A stretch of 64,000 bases of DNA from Paragorgia papillata (Eukaryota; Cnidaria; Anthozoa; Scleralcyonacea; Coralliidae): assembly GCA_035771165.1 (NCBI GenBank), contig JAWNZC010000337.1:6911501-6975500 (forward strand). Reading direction: 5' to 3'. This document shows, in pieces, positions 1 through 10,170 of this stretch (position 1 is the stretch's first letter; the number at the start of each line of letters is the position of its first letter). Under the pieces are notes generated by a model. It did no database searches. It saw nothing but the letters and a program-made list of their open reading frames with translations, and was not told where the DNA came from. The position numbers and the translations under genes are program-made.

Positions 1-85
1 AGCGACAGTTACAGTCACAGTAATTAACAATAATACTGCACGTAACTGATCGTGATAATACTAATACTATTATACTAATAATAAT

Positions 86-93
86 GGTAATGA

Positions 94-134
<41 letters not shown>

Positions 135-188
135 TTATTATTAATATTATTATTATTATCATTATCATTATTATTTCTATTATCATCA

Positions 189-246
<58 letters not shown>

Positions 247-280
247 TATTATTATTTCTATTATTATTATTATTATTAAA

Positions 281-325
<45 letters not shown>

Positions 326-331
326 ACTATA
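86..331. repeat. (ATT/TTA)n microsatellite
   Basis: A nearly pure trinucleotide array with a few interruptions lies immediately downstream (in the intron) of the last visible GBP exon. All leucine-rich or isoleucine-rich frames here are repeat artefacts. Confidence 0.95.
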
Positions 332-360
332 TATTCTGCAAGAATTATCTAACAACTTAC

Positions 361-3300
361 GACTGCCTGTAAGCAGCGAGTCGTTCATTCCTTTCTTAGA
401 GTGATATTTTTCGGAAATGATGGTCTTCAAGATGTCCAATTTAACCAGGAATTCTCCATTTAGATTCTTGTTATTACTCGGTTTGCCCATATTTTTCAAA
501 ACCTTTATCTCGGCTGAAGGTACAGGCAAAGTAAAGGCGTTCACAGATTTAAAGAATGATTTAATGTTCTCTCTTATTTCATTTCTTCGTTTGGCGCTTT
601 CCGTCAGTCCGCTTTCGTTCTTCAAAATCTAAAAGACAAACCCACTTAAAATAATAGTTCAATAAGAAAATTCAAAATTAATGAATGTTTAATTATAGTG
701 AATGTAAATGAATACAGCCCCTAATCTTGTATTATTTGATACAAAACACTAATATAGTTAGAGCCCACTTGTGAGTCCCAACTCTCAAACGCCAATTTTT
801 TTTTTGTAGTTTATCAATTTACTTTATTAGAGTTAAGCGTAGGTTAGATATAATTAATATCAATTTTTTATGAAATTCAGTTGTTACCACGTAGGATGAA
901 AATGGTAATTGGAAAACGTCTTCATTATTTTCCCCCGGTGGCAGATGACTTTTACATGACTTATATCGTTTACTGTTTGAAAAAGTCATAAGATTTGAAG
1001 CAGTCCGACAGTCAAACAACACAAGCACCGCGTGTAGCTTAGCTTTTGTCAATTAATTTTATATTTTATCATTATCTCCTCCACGAAGTTATGTTTCTAT
1101 CTCGGTTTGTTTGTTATTTGTTTGTTTGTTTGTTTGTTTGTTTGTTTGTTTGTTTGTTTATTTGCTTGCTTGCTTGCTTGCAACGGTTTTCGAAACATGT
1201 CGCGCAATGGAAAGCGACGCAAATTCGAAAAAATGACGGGGTGTTACACGTTGCAATCTGTCTTAAAACCTGTCTCGCAATAGCGTTGCGACACAGATTT
1301 CACAAACCAATGCATCGTGTATTGTACACAAAACGTCTTGATTTGCGTTAATATTTTTCCTGCATAATTATTAGTTACCTTTTGGTCAAGATATGTCTTT
1401 ATATCAACAGGCTTATCATTGCTATCAGTAATATCCAGTCCAACATCTCGTATGAGCCAAAAGAATTCTGGAGAATACTCCTTGAACTTCGCTACGTCTT
1501 CGCGAGTATTTTCATCATGACTGCGAACGCGGATGCTATCGGATAACTTCGACACAAAACTGACAAAGAAAAAAGAAAAAAAACCCCTAATACTAACACC
1601 AATACCAACACCAATACTAACACCAACACCAATGCCAATACCAATACCAACACAAATACCAACGCCAATACCAAACTAACCCTTATAATACTAACACTAA
1701 TACCAACAACAATACCAACACCTACACCAATAGCAACACGAATACCAAACTAACCCTGCTGATATTAACACCAATAGCAACATCAATACTAACACCAACA
1801 CCAATAGCAAAACGAATTGCAACACCAATTGCAACACCAACACTAATACCATCAAAAGATTAATAATTTACTAAAACTTACTGGAGTTTCTCAAGATCAG
1901 TATTGTTTGGGACGTTCTTGCTGTTATAAATCAACAAAGAACTCAACAAAACACTGAGAGTAAATATTTGGTTATCTGTGGCATCCGTAGAATCCTCGCT
2001 ATCCATAGAACCAATTCCTTCAGAATCAAGGAACACCAGCGTAATTTTCTCTCCGGTCGGCGTTCTGTGTTCGATTGCTTTCTGCCCAATCCAAATTCCT
2101 TGGAATACAATGCAAACAAGGAAAAGTATTAAACATATGTGAACAAAAGTAATTGAAACTTGATACGACCAAAATTATTTGTCTCAACCAAAGCATTAAA
2201 TCCGTTATTTATATAAACTGGTTACAGTATAGCTCATGCATATAATCCAATAACCATTAAAATATATAGTTAGTTAAGCCGATAGGCCGCCGATAACAGC
2301 TTGCCCTACGTCCTAGTTTGTCCGTTCCAACTATCTTCAGATGTATTCCATTTCCTTGGTGTTCTTTGGCCTTCTTCTTGGCCTTCTTCTTGCCCTTGAA
2401 ATTCCACTTCAGGGCATGCCTTATAGGTGTGCGTAATTAATCCACCTCCATTTTCTTTTCCATATCCATTAAAACAGTTTAATCAATAACTATCACAATG
2501 CTTCAAATTTTATGTTAAAGTAACATTAATTCATTCCACCAACATTTTGTAATTTTTGGTCGATACCAGTAGCCATATAACTCAGGATATTTCAAAGCCG
2601 TACATGCATATAATAAATGAGCTAATGGTAAACGAGGTGCTACGCCCAGAACTAGATTTTTTAGTTCATGTACGACAAGAGGTGTAATGGTTTTATTGTA
2701 TAGGGAAAACATTAGTAAAATTTCTTTTCATGATTCACAACGGAAAATTAACTGAATCGCTTGAGAAACAGCTTCCCATACTTCCACCATGGGTATAATG
2801 GTTAACAGAGCATTTTTGAAAACGTATTTGAGAGTTTGAAAAAGCGTTGGAAAGATTACACATAAAAGACCAAAACGTTTCAGAAAAGATAAAATATATA
2901 TATTATAGAAATTGCATATAGTAGATTGCATACCCATGGTTTCGGCTTTCATAGTATGTCCCAATCGGAAAGCACTTCCTTGTAGTTGGCCCAGGAGGTA
3001 CGACTTCCCAGTACGTGCAGGGCCAACAACACAAACTAGGCATACTGGCCCAGTAATTGAACGCAAAAATTGAAGACCTTGATTACACGGTACCAGTCCA
3101 GAACGATGTACATTATGAAGAAGCTCGACTTTTTGTTCTGAAGCATTCCATTCGTAGTTGTTTGGAATACAGAGAGGTATTGGACCACTTGCGGACTTCG
3201 TCGCCTCATCCGTTTGCGAAATGCCTCTTTTAATAGAAAATCGAGACAAAGCATTTTCTAAGGAGGACTGACGTTCAAACCTGTATATCAAAAAAATGAA

Positions 3301-5236
3301 ATTATCAAATCATTAATAATTCATAAGGAAAATTCAAAAGAAATTAATAATGTTTAATTATTAGGAAGCACGGGTGGCGTGTGCTATTAGGGCACTGCCT
3401 CTCACCGCTGTAGTTAAGCCCAGTTGAACGGCGTTGGTACTTGGTTGGGTGACCGTCTGGGAATAGCCACGTTCTCGAACTTGAATTTCATGTGAGTAGA
3501 TTTCAGTTGGTCTCTCCTGTGCTTCGAGGGTTTTTCGCAGGGTTATGCGGTTTTCCTCCCTCCGTAAAATCAACACTTAGGTCTTAGCTTATGTCGTGCA
3601 CTTTTAACATGAGCCTCTGGCTCGGATGATTTGGCGACCACATCCTGTGCTTACGACGTTAAATAAATCATACTCATATTCATACTCATACTCATCCTCA
3701 TCCTCATCCTCATCCTCATCCTCATCCTCATCCTCATCCTCATCCTCATCCTCATCCTCATCCTCATACTCATACTCATACTCATACTCATACTTATAGT
3801 ATGAGTATGAGTATGAGTATGATCAGTATGAGTGTGTGTATGAGTATGAGTATACTCATACTCATACTCATACTCATACACACACTCATACTGATCATAC
3901 TCATACTCATACTCATACTCATACTCATATACTCATACTCATACTCATACTCATACTCATACTCATACTCATACTCATACTCATACTCATACTCATACTC
4001 ATACTCATACTCATACTCATACTCAATTAATATTTGTAAATACTGTTAAAACATTGATTAATAAGACATCAATCTTTATCAATTTTTCTGACTAAAATGA
4101 TCTTATCTAACCTTTCCTCGCCTTCGGCTCGCCATTGTAAGTGCCCATAAATATCGGCCGCTCATATTTTAACTATACTACTTGAACTATTATTAATCAT
4201 TCATGAAGAAAATTCAAAATAAATTAATGTTTAATCAGGTGTTGTAAATCCGATACATGCAGCAGTGATTAATAATAAAACATCAATGCTGTATCAGATT
4301 TACATCATATATACTAATTAGGACCCATTGGCTCAAATTGAGCTTTTTCTTTGTTTAAATAATTTGTTTTTGCCTTTTCTAGGTATTCATGTATAATCTC
4401 ATCGTAGCTTAAGCTCGGCGCCTTCGGCTCGCGGTTGTAAATGCCCATATACAGTTCGGACGCTAATTGTATCTATTACATAAACCATACAAGTAATTCA
4501 GTAATAACGATCTTTATATTTGGGCTGTCTATGAGCATATCAATATCATAATAATATAATTTTTGTTAAATGTGTAGAGAACCTGTCTTTACAACGATCA
4601 CCACAGATGAAAACACTAGATGCAGAGTTTCGAAACAGTACCGAAACAGTACCGGCAAATTGTTTGAAAGTATATAAAATATTTAATTTATTGACTTCTT
4701 TCAAAAAAAAGAATCTTGGAATGTACTATATGCATAATTTGTTCATATATATATATACAAAGTGAAGTAAGCTTTGATCTAATGCTGATGGACACACTGC
4801 ATTTTTTTCAAATTACCTGGTCAACGAAGCAGGTGCGGCAATCTCTTTCAACTTATTTAAAAGAAGTGTTAGTTTTTGAAAAATCTCTAATTTATCATGC
4901 CCCTCATCAATAAGTATATCTATTAAAATACAAAACACATTTGGAGAAAAATAGTGTTAGTAAAAATAACTTAGAATTATCTCTAATAAGAAACCAAGGC
5001 GAATAAACATAAAAAAACAGAAACGTAAGATCAACAATTAAAGAAACGAACGAACGAACGAACGAACGAACGAACGAACGAACGAACGAACGAACGTGAA
5101 CGAACGAATTTGCGTACTCACCACTAGGAACCTTTCCAGATCCGAGAATTCTCCTTAGTTCCCGTATTATTTGGTTTTGCAATGGTGCTATCTCGTAAAT
5201 AGGAATGCTTGTTATAGCTGATGTTTTTTCTGCCAT
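361..5236 (-). CDS. GBP-type large GTPase, N-terminal part (six exons, 3' end beyond the window)
   Basis: I read coding exons, in order, at 5236-5122, 4919-4817, 3280-2934, 2098-1882, 1559-1379 and 628-361. All have GT/AG borders and matching phases, giving 410 residues plus one base. The P-loop GPARTGKS is at residues 159-166, DSEGIG (the GBP DTEG motif) at 213-218, and the GBP/atlastin RD motif (LIRDVGL) has R298-D299. The last visible exon continues as in the GBP globular domain (RRNEIRENIKSFF). This family binds and hydrolyses GTP, self-assembles, and in vertebrates acts in cell-autonomous immunity; that role is not shown here. An N-terminal extension of roughly 100 residues precedes the usual GBP start and is unidentified. 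The ATG at 5236 is chosen because an in-frame TGA lies two codons upstream. The helical C-terminal domain lies beyond position 1. Introns hold microsatellites and a SINE. Confidence 0.88.
629..1378. other. GBP intron with a (GTTT)n microsatellite
   Basis: This is the intron between GBP exons 5 and 6. It contains a (GTTT)n run at about 1107-1160 passing into (GCTT)n to 1183. I see no exon-like segment in the remainder. Confidence 0.7.
1379..2098 (-). CDS. GBP gene exons 4 and 5: G3 and RD motif exons
   Basis: Exon 4 (2098-1882) follows acceptor ccaag and encodes IWIGQ, the strand LVFLDSEGIG, and DNQIFTLSVLLSS, which corresponds to the GBP segment after the DxEG motif. Its donor is GTAAGT. Exon 5 (1559-1379) encodes FWLIRDVGL, where the RD motif contacts the guanine base in GBPs, and ends at donor GTAACT. 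The 322-nt intron between them is a degenerate array of ACCAAT/ACCAAC units. Neither exon is a full-length open frame with its own start, so each is easily missed. Confidence 0.85.
1587..1856. repeat. Degenerate hexanucleotide array (ACCAAT/ACCAAC/ACTAAC)n
   Basis: About 270 bp of imperfect six-base units fill most of the intron between GBP exons 4 and 5. On the coding strand it reads as GGTATTGGT-type units. The only valine/leucine-rich frame is a repeat translation. Confidence 0.9.
2934..3280 (-). CDS. GBP gene exon 3: P-loop exon
   Basis: This is the largest visible exon of the GBP-like gene. The acceptor is tatacag before 3280 and the donor is GTATGC after 2934. It starts by completing an Arg codon with the AG left by exon 2 and ends in phase 1, which exon 4 (2098) completes as Gly. 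It encodes the end of the novel N-terminal extension, then the GBP start-like segment (residues 104-110) and the G1 loop GPARTGKS. The open frame runs on past 2934 into the intron; that extension has no GBP similarity and I exclude it. Confidence 0.85.
3366..3671 (+). repeat. 5S-rRNA-derived SINE, copy A (full length)
   Basis: The head contains a segment closely resembling the 3' half of 5S rRNA with its internal promoter: GTTAAGC near 3412, then TACTTGGTTGGGTGACCG and CTGGGAATA at about 3438-3466. A body (TTCGAGGGTTTTTCGC, GGTTTTCCTCCCTCCG) and a tail module (GAGCCTCTGGCTCGG...GTTAAATAAAT) follow. Related copies lie at 24391-24606 (minus) and 44641-44955 (minus). A degenerate head is at 15781-16018, and tail modules alone are at 36873-36955 and 42228-42330. 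The copy lies in a GBP intron and runs straight into a hexanucleotide array. Confidence 0.8.
3672..4024. repeat. (CATACT)n / (CATCCT)n hexanucleotide array with internal inversion
   Basis: About 350 bp of ACTCAT-type units follow the SINE tail directly. Between about 3798 and 3905 the unit flips strand, forming a near-perfect palindrome centred near 3853 that contains GATCAGTATGAGTGTGTG and its complement. The alternating YE/TH/SM/IL peptides read here are artefacts. Confidence 0.9.
4025..4816. other. GBP intron remainder
   Basis: This is the rest of the intron between GBP exons 2 and 3. Two short related segments ending CTCGCCATTGTAAGTGCCCA (near 4128) and CTCGCGGTTGTAAATGCCCA (near 4428) suggest a small dispersed repeat. 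I see no coding signal. Confidence 0.5.
4817..5236 (-). CDS. GBP gene exons 1 and 2: start codon and N-terminal extension
   Basis: Exon 1 (5236-5122) starts MAEKTSAITS and has donor GTGAGT. Exon 2 (4919-4817) has acceptor tttaatag and donor GTAATT. Joined, they give 72 residues with an amphipathic helix-like stretch (LEIFQKLTLLLNKLKEI). I recognise no domain. The intervening intron (5121-4920) contains a (CGAA)n array at 5045-5106. Confidence 0.75.
5045..5106. repeat. (CGAA)n microsatellite
   Basis: About fifteen near-perfect tetranucleotide units lie in GBP intron 1, a few bases from the exon 1 donor. Confidence 0.95.
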
Positions 5237-5346
5237 ATTTCAGTAAGTCAAATCTTTTACAAAGAAAGGTAGTGCTAAAAAACCTTTTTTTTTAAATATT
5301 ACAATGAAATGCAATAAATAATAGACGTAGATATATACGGGAAAGC

Positions 5347-5668
5347 TCATTTTAAAGGTGACGTACAGTCCGTTCTGCGCATGACCGCAATGTGGTCCCC
5401 AAAACATGACATTCGTAGACAATTACATGAAGTACTCAGCTCAATGTAAACTGTTAGGAACAACATGGCAGAAAACCAAGCGATTCGGCGAGGATATCTC
5501 TTCGGATTTCTTCTATTTCTCCTGAAAATATTTTGTTTTGGGTACAAGTAATGGGAACCAAGAAAAGCTTACAATCTTGAATAAGGTATTAGTATTTTTT
5601 TTGTAAATTTAAATGTAAACATTAGTTTCGTACATGCGCAGAACGGACTGTACATCACCTTTAAATTT
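5347..5668. mobile_element. MITE flanked by TTAA, about 115 bp upstream of the GBP start codon
   Basis: The terminal inverted repeats are AGGTGACGTACAGTCCGTTC near 5355 and its complement ending near 5663. Both are bordered by TTAA, as expected for TTAA-targeting elements. There is no coding capacity. It may contribute to the GBP promoter region, but nothing in the sequence shows that. Confidence 0.75.
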
Positions 5669-7032
5669 TATCATTAATTCATTCATTGTGAAAATAAATG
5701 TGAAAATGCAATGTAAACTCTTAAATAGGTCAATTTATGCAATTTACAACGTAAATAGTAATTAGGAGCTGTTTAAACATAACCAAGCTGAAACCCGAAT
5801 ATAACCGGGGCTATAACTCGTGGCATGAAATTCTTTCTGGCGGGCGAGGGTATCGAGAGCCTGCAAAGAACGCCTGCAAACTAGGAGGCTACCATCTAAA
5901 CCAAATACAAATTTAGTTTATATGAATTCGAAACCACAGTACCAGTCAAAAAAAGAGAGACAACCGGGCTATCCTTCGGGCTAGCCGGCCGGCGGTTCAT
6001 CTGAGGATATTTATATAATTATATGTGGTGAATAATGAAACGCACGATTTACTTCTAGTTAACCGGCGAGTAGAATTTGTCAGTAATCTATACTGAATTT
6101 ATAGACAAATCAAAAATTTATTGACCCACCTATGAGCACCATGAAGAGCTCGACGTTTTATGTGAATACCGTGAAGTCGATCGATATTTTAATCCTTGCT
6201 CGATACCAAACAGACTATAGCTAACAGTTCTTGCGTTAATATATTCTGCTCCTTTCCAGCGACAGCGAGAACGATGTATACTTCTGGTTCAAGCCGAACT
6301 GCAATCTGGAGCATGTTTCGTCGATATGTTTCGTTTTATTCTTGGTATTGAGTCTTCGGGGAAACCCAACGATTACATCATGACCAACATCACGCCTTTG
6401 GCCTTGTGACGATGCATAATTCGTGGAAGATTATAACCAGAGTATATATCAGAGTATATCCTCGAAATAAAAACACCATGCATCTATGAAGCAGATCAAC
6501 ATAAGATTTGAGATAAACGTATGGTATGACATAATAGATATAGCTTTTGGAGTATCGACGTAAAACATGACTCAAGAAATAACGAGGTGAGGTTTTAACG
6601 ATTTCGAAATGTTTTAGCCATCTCGAAAGTGCTGGGGAAAACCCGGAAATTTCTTACCACGTATTAAGTTACATTGTTGCAAAACAGAAAGAAAAACGCC
6701 GAGGATAAGAGATATTATAATGTAGAATGAGTCAATTTTTCATCATAAATAAATCTTTCGTCTTTCAACTTCAGTTTCAACAAAACAAAAGTGTACCTTC
6801 AAATTTAAACGAAACAATATAAAATCTTCAATGCGACAGGCATATAACCATGCAGTGCACGTCGTGTTGTCATTAGACTTGCCTAAGTCGACCACCTGTT
6901 ATTTGTTGTTCTTATGTTGTTATGTACGCGTACGAGGTTATGACATGTACTTCCTAACGAGAATAAGAATGATTACACATAGTTTCAAGTAAAATTGTCG
7001 AAATTCAAAAACAATCATTCAAAAACCTTTTG
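5669..7032. other. Intergenic, no gene recognised
   Basis: I see no supported gene. A good-looking splice acceptor (CTGCTCCTTTCCAG, ending about 6258) is followed by a short open stretch, but no partner exon was found. Confidence 0.4.
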
Positions 7033-7286
7033 TTAAAGAGGAAATGAAATGAAAATTAAATTTTCTTCATCTTTAAGAACTCTTGAAAATGATAAAGAAT
7101 TGCTTTTACAGTTTTTCCATATCTCACTTCGTTCTCGAGTTATTTAGATTTGTTTGATATGTAAATGAGATAAACTATATGGACGAAAAGTTATATGGAA
7201 AATCATATATATCTTCGACATTATTAAACAAAGATAGAGATCTTGAGGATGAAACAAACTTAATTTTTATTCCATTTCCTCTTTAA
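7033..7286. mobile_element. TTAA-flanked inverted-repeat element
   Basis: The ends TTAAAGAGGAAATGAAATG and CATTTCCTCTTTAA are complementary. The interior (TTTGATATGTAAATG) resembles the larger family at 7841-8321, 38033-38875 and 54166-54696. Non-coding. Confidence 0.65.
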
Positions 7287-7840
7287 TTAAGTTCCATAAT
7301 ATAATTCAAAAAATTCAGTTTCGAAGCAGGGCTTTCCGCAGTGCTGATAAGAATAGATGGTCTAGCGTTAGCCTGACTTAGCCAGAATAAAAGTAATGAT
7401 TATATTACTTTTAAATAGTATAAACTAAAAGCCTTCATCCTAGTAAATTCAACAATTAATTTATAGACAATTAGCCCGAGTTCTTTATGACCTGATAATC
7501 GTCGAGGCACATACATCTATGACTATCGTTCATAGATAACGACGAGAAGTACAAACTGAAACCTCAGCATAATGTGAGTTTTCTGCCATTGTTTTGAAAT
7601 TGAAACTGGACTCTTTCCATCGCGTCTATCAGCATATTTTCGGATTTCCGGTGAACAATTGCAGGGTGATTTACAACACTTTACCAAGAACTGCATCAAT
7701 GCCCTCTCATAATGAGCGCGTGACTAGGATAGTGTGCATAAATTCGAAGAAACCAAAAAGAGAAACACGAATATATTAATAGCTTTTCCCTGAAAGGACT
7801 GAAAAGTGAAACATACAAGCTAGAGCAGTATAACTATAGC

Positions 7841-8321
7841 TTAAAGTGTTTATGAAACGAAAATTAAGTTTGTCTTATTTGAAAGTACTTTTGAAATGAC
7901 AAAGTAACATCTTTTGCTGTTTTTTGTTTCCTTGCTTCGTTGTTGAGATATTTCAGTTTGTTTTATAAGCGAAACTAACCAGTGACATCACAACGTGCAT
8001 AATGACTTACTGGAAAAGGTTATATATTTTTGCTATTACTAAACGGAATCAGTTGAAAATGTATATTTTTGTTGTTGTAAGGGAGAAACACACACATAAT
8101 TGCTTCGAAGTGATTCCGTTTGATAATAGCAAAGATATATAACCTTTCCCAGTAAGTCATTATGCACGTTGTGATGTCACTGGTTAGTTTCACATATAAA
8201 ACAAACTGAAATATCTCAAAAACGAAACAAGGAAACAAAAAACTGCAAAATATGTTACTTTGTCATTTCAATAGTATTTTCAAATAAGACAAACTTTATT
8301 TTCGTTTCATAAGCACTTTAA
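7841..8321. mobile_element. Long-arm inverted-repeat element (TTAAAGTG family)
   Basis: The arms are about 170 bp and start TTAAAGTGTTTATGAAACG; the complementary arm ends CATAAGCACTTTAA. The arms carry shared words such as GACAAAGTAACATCTTTTGC and CGTGCATAATGACTTACTGG. Related elements are at 38033-38875 and 54166-54696. Non-coding. Confidence 0.8.
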
Positions 8322-8368
8322 GTCAACTTCAAGTCCGAGTCAAGATGGGGTAAGTGAAAGCTCAGTTA

Positions 8369-8520
8369 TACAGTAAAAACCCGCTAACAAGAACCTACAT
8401 TTTACCAAATCAGCCTGGGATAGGTTCTCATATTCTTATATATTCTTATATAAATAAATTCTTAATTTCAGCCTGAGGTTCTTAATAGTGGTAGGTTCTT
8501 GTTAGCGGGTTTTTACTGTA
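8369..8520. mobile_element. TA-flanked MITE (Tc1/mariner or pogo type)
   Basis: The terminal repeats are CAGTAAAAACCCGCTAACAA and its complement ending TTTTTACTG, bordered by TA on both sides. The element is 150 bp with a short non-coding centre. CAGT...ACTG ends with a TA duplication fit mariner/pogo-derived MITEs. Confidence 0.85.
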
Positions 8521-9513
8521 TTTGATATTTTTTTGTTAGTACTAGTTAAGATTTCTTTGCTTCTTAAAGTCTCAATAACAAGTGAAAGAAAATGTGTAAA
8601 AATCGTCGTGTCAATGTGATATGGTGGTATCGCCAATTTTCGGTTTCCCTAGTAATACCTAAATACTAATTCAATGAACTGGACGTGACGTCGGCTTTCA
8701 GGGCGGACTAATAACTGTAGGTCTGTAGGTCTGAGATTCGGGCGACCACGACATTTTTGGCCGACATATTAATAATATATAGCGCTACTTTTACGTCATA
8801 TGTATTAGTGTTAACTTTCACATCGACATTTTCTTAAACTGATACTGATTTGTGTTTGAGATACCACATCAAACACTTAGGCTGATAGGGTATCATGAGC
8901 TATTCAAACAGACTTCGGTGTATTTTGATCCACGAGGCTATTCAAACAGACTTCGGTGTATTTTTATCCACGAGGCTATAGCCCCCCCCCCCCCCCCCAC
9001 CCCAATATTTCTAAGAGCCCCAATATATTCGACAATGGGGCTAAAAAGGTCTAAAATTTGCTGGGGTGAAAGGGGGGGGGGGTCAAAATACACTTTTTAT
9101 CATTAGCCCCTCCAATATAAAACATCTTCCGCCGCCACTGTTTTGATCTATCACATACAATCTTGCAGAATACAGGTCATATAACCGAGGATGACCTAGA
9201 AACTAGGCTACAGGTCATACAGGCTTTCTGGTGGGTATATGTAAAAAAGTAGAATAAAAGTAGGACTAAACTTTCAGGGAAAGTAGGAGTAAAGTAAAAA
9301 ATCGTACAAAAAGGTAGGACTTTTTCTAGATTAACTTCGCACGACAATACCACAAAAATACACCTCGCCCTGTTCTAAATAAATAAAATTTACAAAAGTG
9401 GTGCCTAGCCAACGTTACTACACCTTTAGCCAATTCATTTACACACATGTGTATTGTATTTTTTACGCTAGCAGTGAGTATCACCGATTTCACGAAATCA
9501 AAAGGTTAGGATT
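8521..9513. other. Intergenic, with a 38-bp tandem duplication and homopolymer tracts
   Basis: A segment containing CTATTCAAACAGACTTCGG occurs twice in tandem at about 8899-8975. Poly-C (about 8983-8999) and poly-G (about 9071-9081) tracts follow. No gene is supported. Confidence 0.7.
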
Positions 9514-10170
9514 TTAAGGTAATTCCTCAGTTTTCACTTTGAAGATGTATCCAAGTGTTAGCGACGAAAACACAAAAATATCACTAAGGAGGCTAAATCA
9601 GCTAATAATACCTTTGACAAGAAGATACTAACTTAAGTTTGGTTTCGGAAAAAAAATTAAAATTTGTTGCGTGCTTTCGTATATAGATGAAATGATAGGA
9701 AGTAATGCTCCATGTTCAAGCTTTAACCTTGTAGCTCACGAAGACACTCGGTGACCCCACTTTTTTTCAAATATTTATTTCCTCCACCAGCTCTACAGCA
9801 TATATGAAATAGAGAAAAAATTATTTCGAGAATTTGAAATATCGTACGTTTCTCGTTCTTACGGCTTCAAAAAAACATGTAACAAGAAAGAATGTGGACA
9901 TGCTTATATCGCAAAAATGTTTGTCAATTGTTATTTTCGTCACATAAGTGCTTTTATGAAGGATTTTTTCAGATAACAAGACGAAATCAAAAGTTAGCCC
10001 AAATGGCTACAAATTGGGAAAACACCATGGTTTACTGGCAGCTGTATTTTCTAAACGAGTTTGGTGACCCCAACTTTTTTTTAAATTTTACTATGAACAT
10101 ATCATCAACTTTAATACTGGGGAGTTTCAGCAAATTTTCATTTCTGGAAGAATTACTGAGGAATTACCTG
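9514..10170. mobile_element. MITE family 'GGTAATTCCTCAG', copy 1
   Basis: It begins TTAAGGTAATTCCTCAG and ends ACTGAGGAATTACC. The interior carries GGTGACCCCACTTTTTTTC and CAGCTCTACAGCATATATG, shared with copies at 16019-16799, 47123-48915 and the partial 13118-13390. The 105-residue frame at 9892-10209 lies inside the element and is not conserved between copies. Confidence 0.85.

Noticed and set aside
84..404. 106-residue Leu-rich frame
   Set aside because: Translation of an (ATT)n microsatellite; the real coding strand in 361-628 is the minus strand.
2515..2712. 65-residue minus-strand frame in a GBP intron
   Set aside because: Lies between two exons that join in phase without it; no recognisable domain and no clear splice sites.
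3660..4024. CRISPR-like array
   Set aside because: Units are six bases without spacers, in an animal genome; a simple microsatellite.
3651..4049. Frames of alternating YE, TH, SM or IL
   Set aside because: Products of the hexanucleotide array.
6259..6408. Possible orphan plus-strand exon after CTGCTCCTTTCCAG
   Set aside because: Good acceptor but two open frames of similar length, no partner exon and no recognisable domain.
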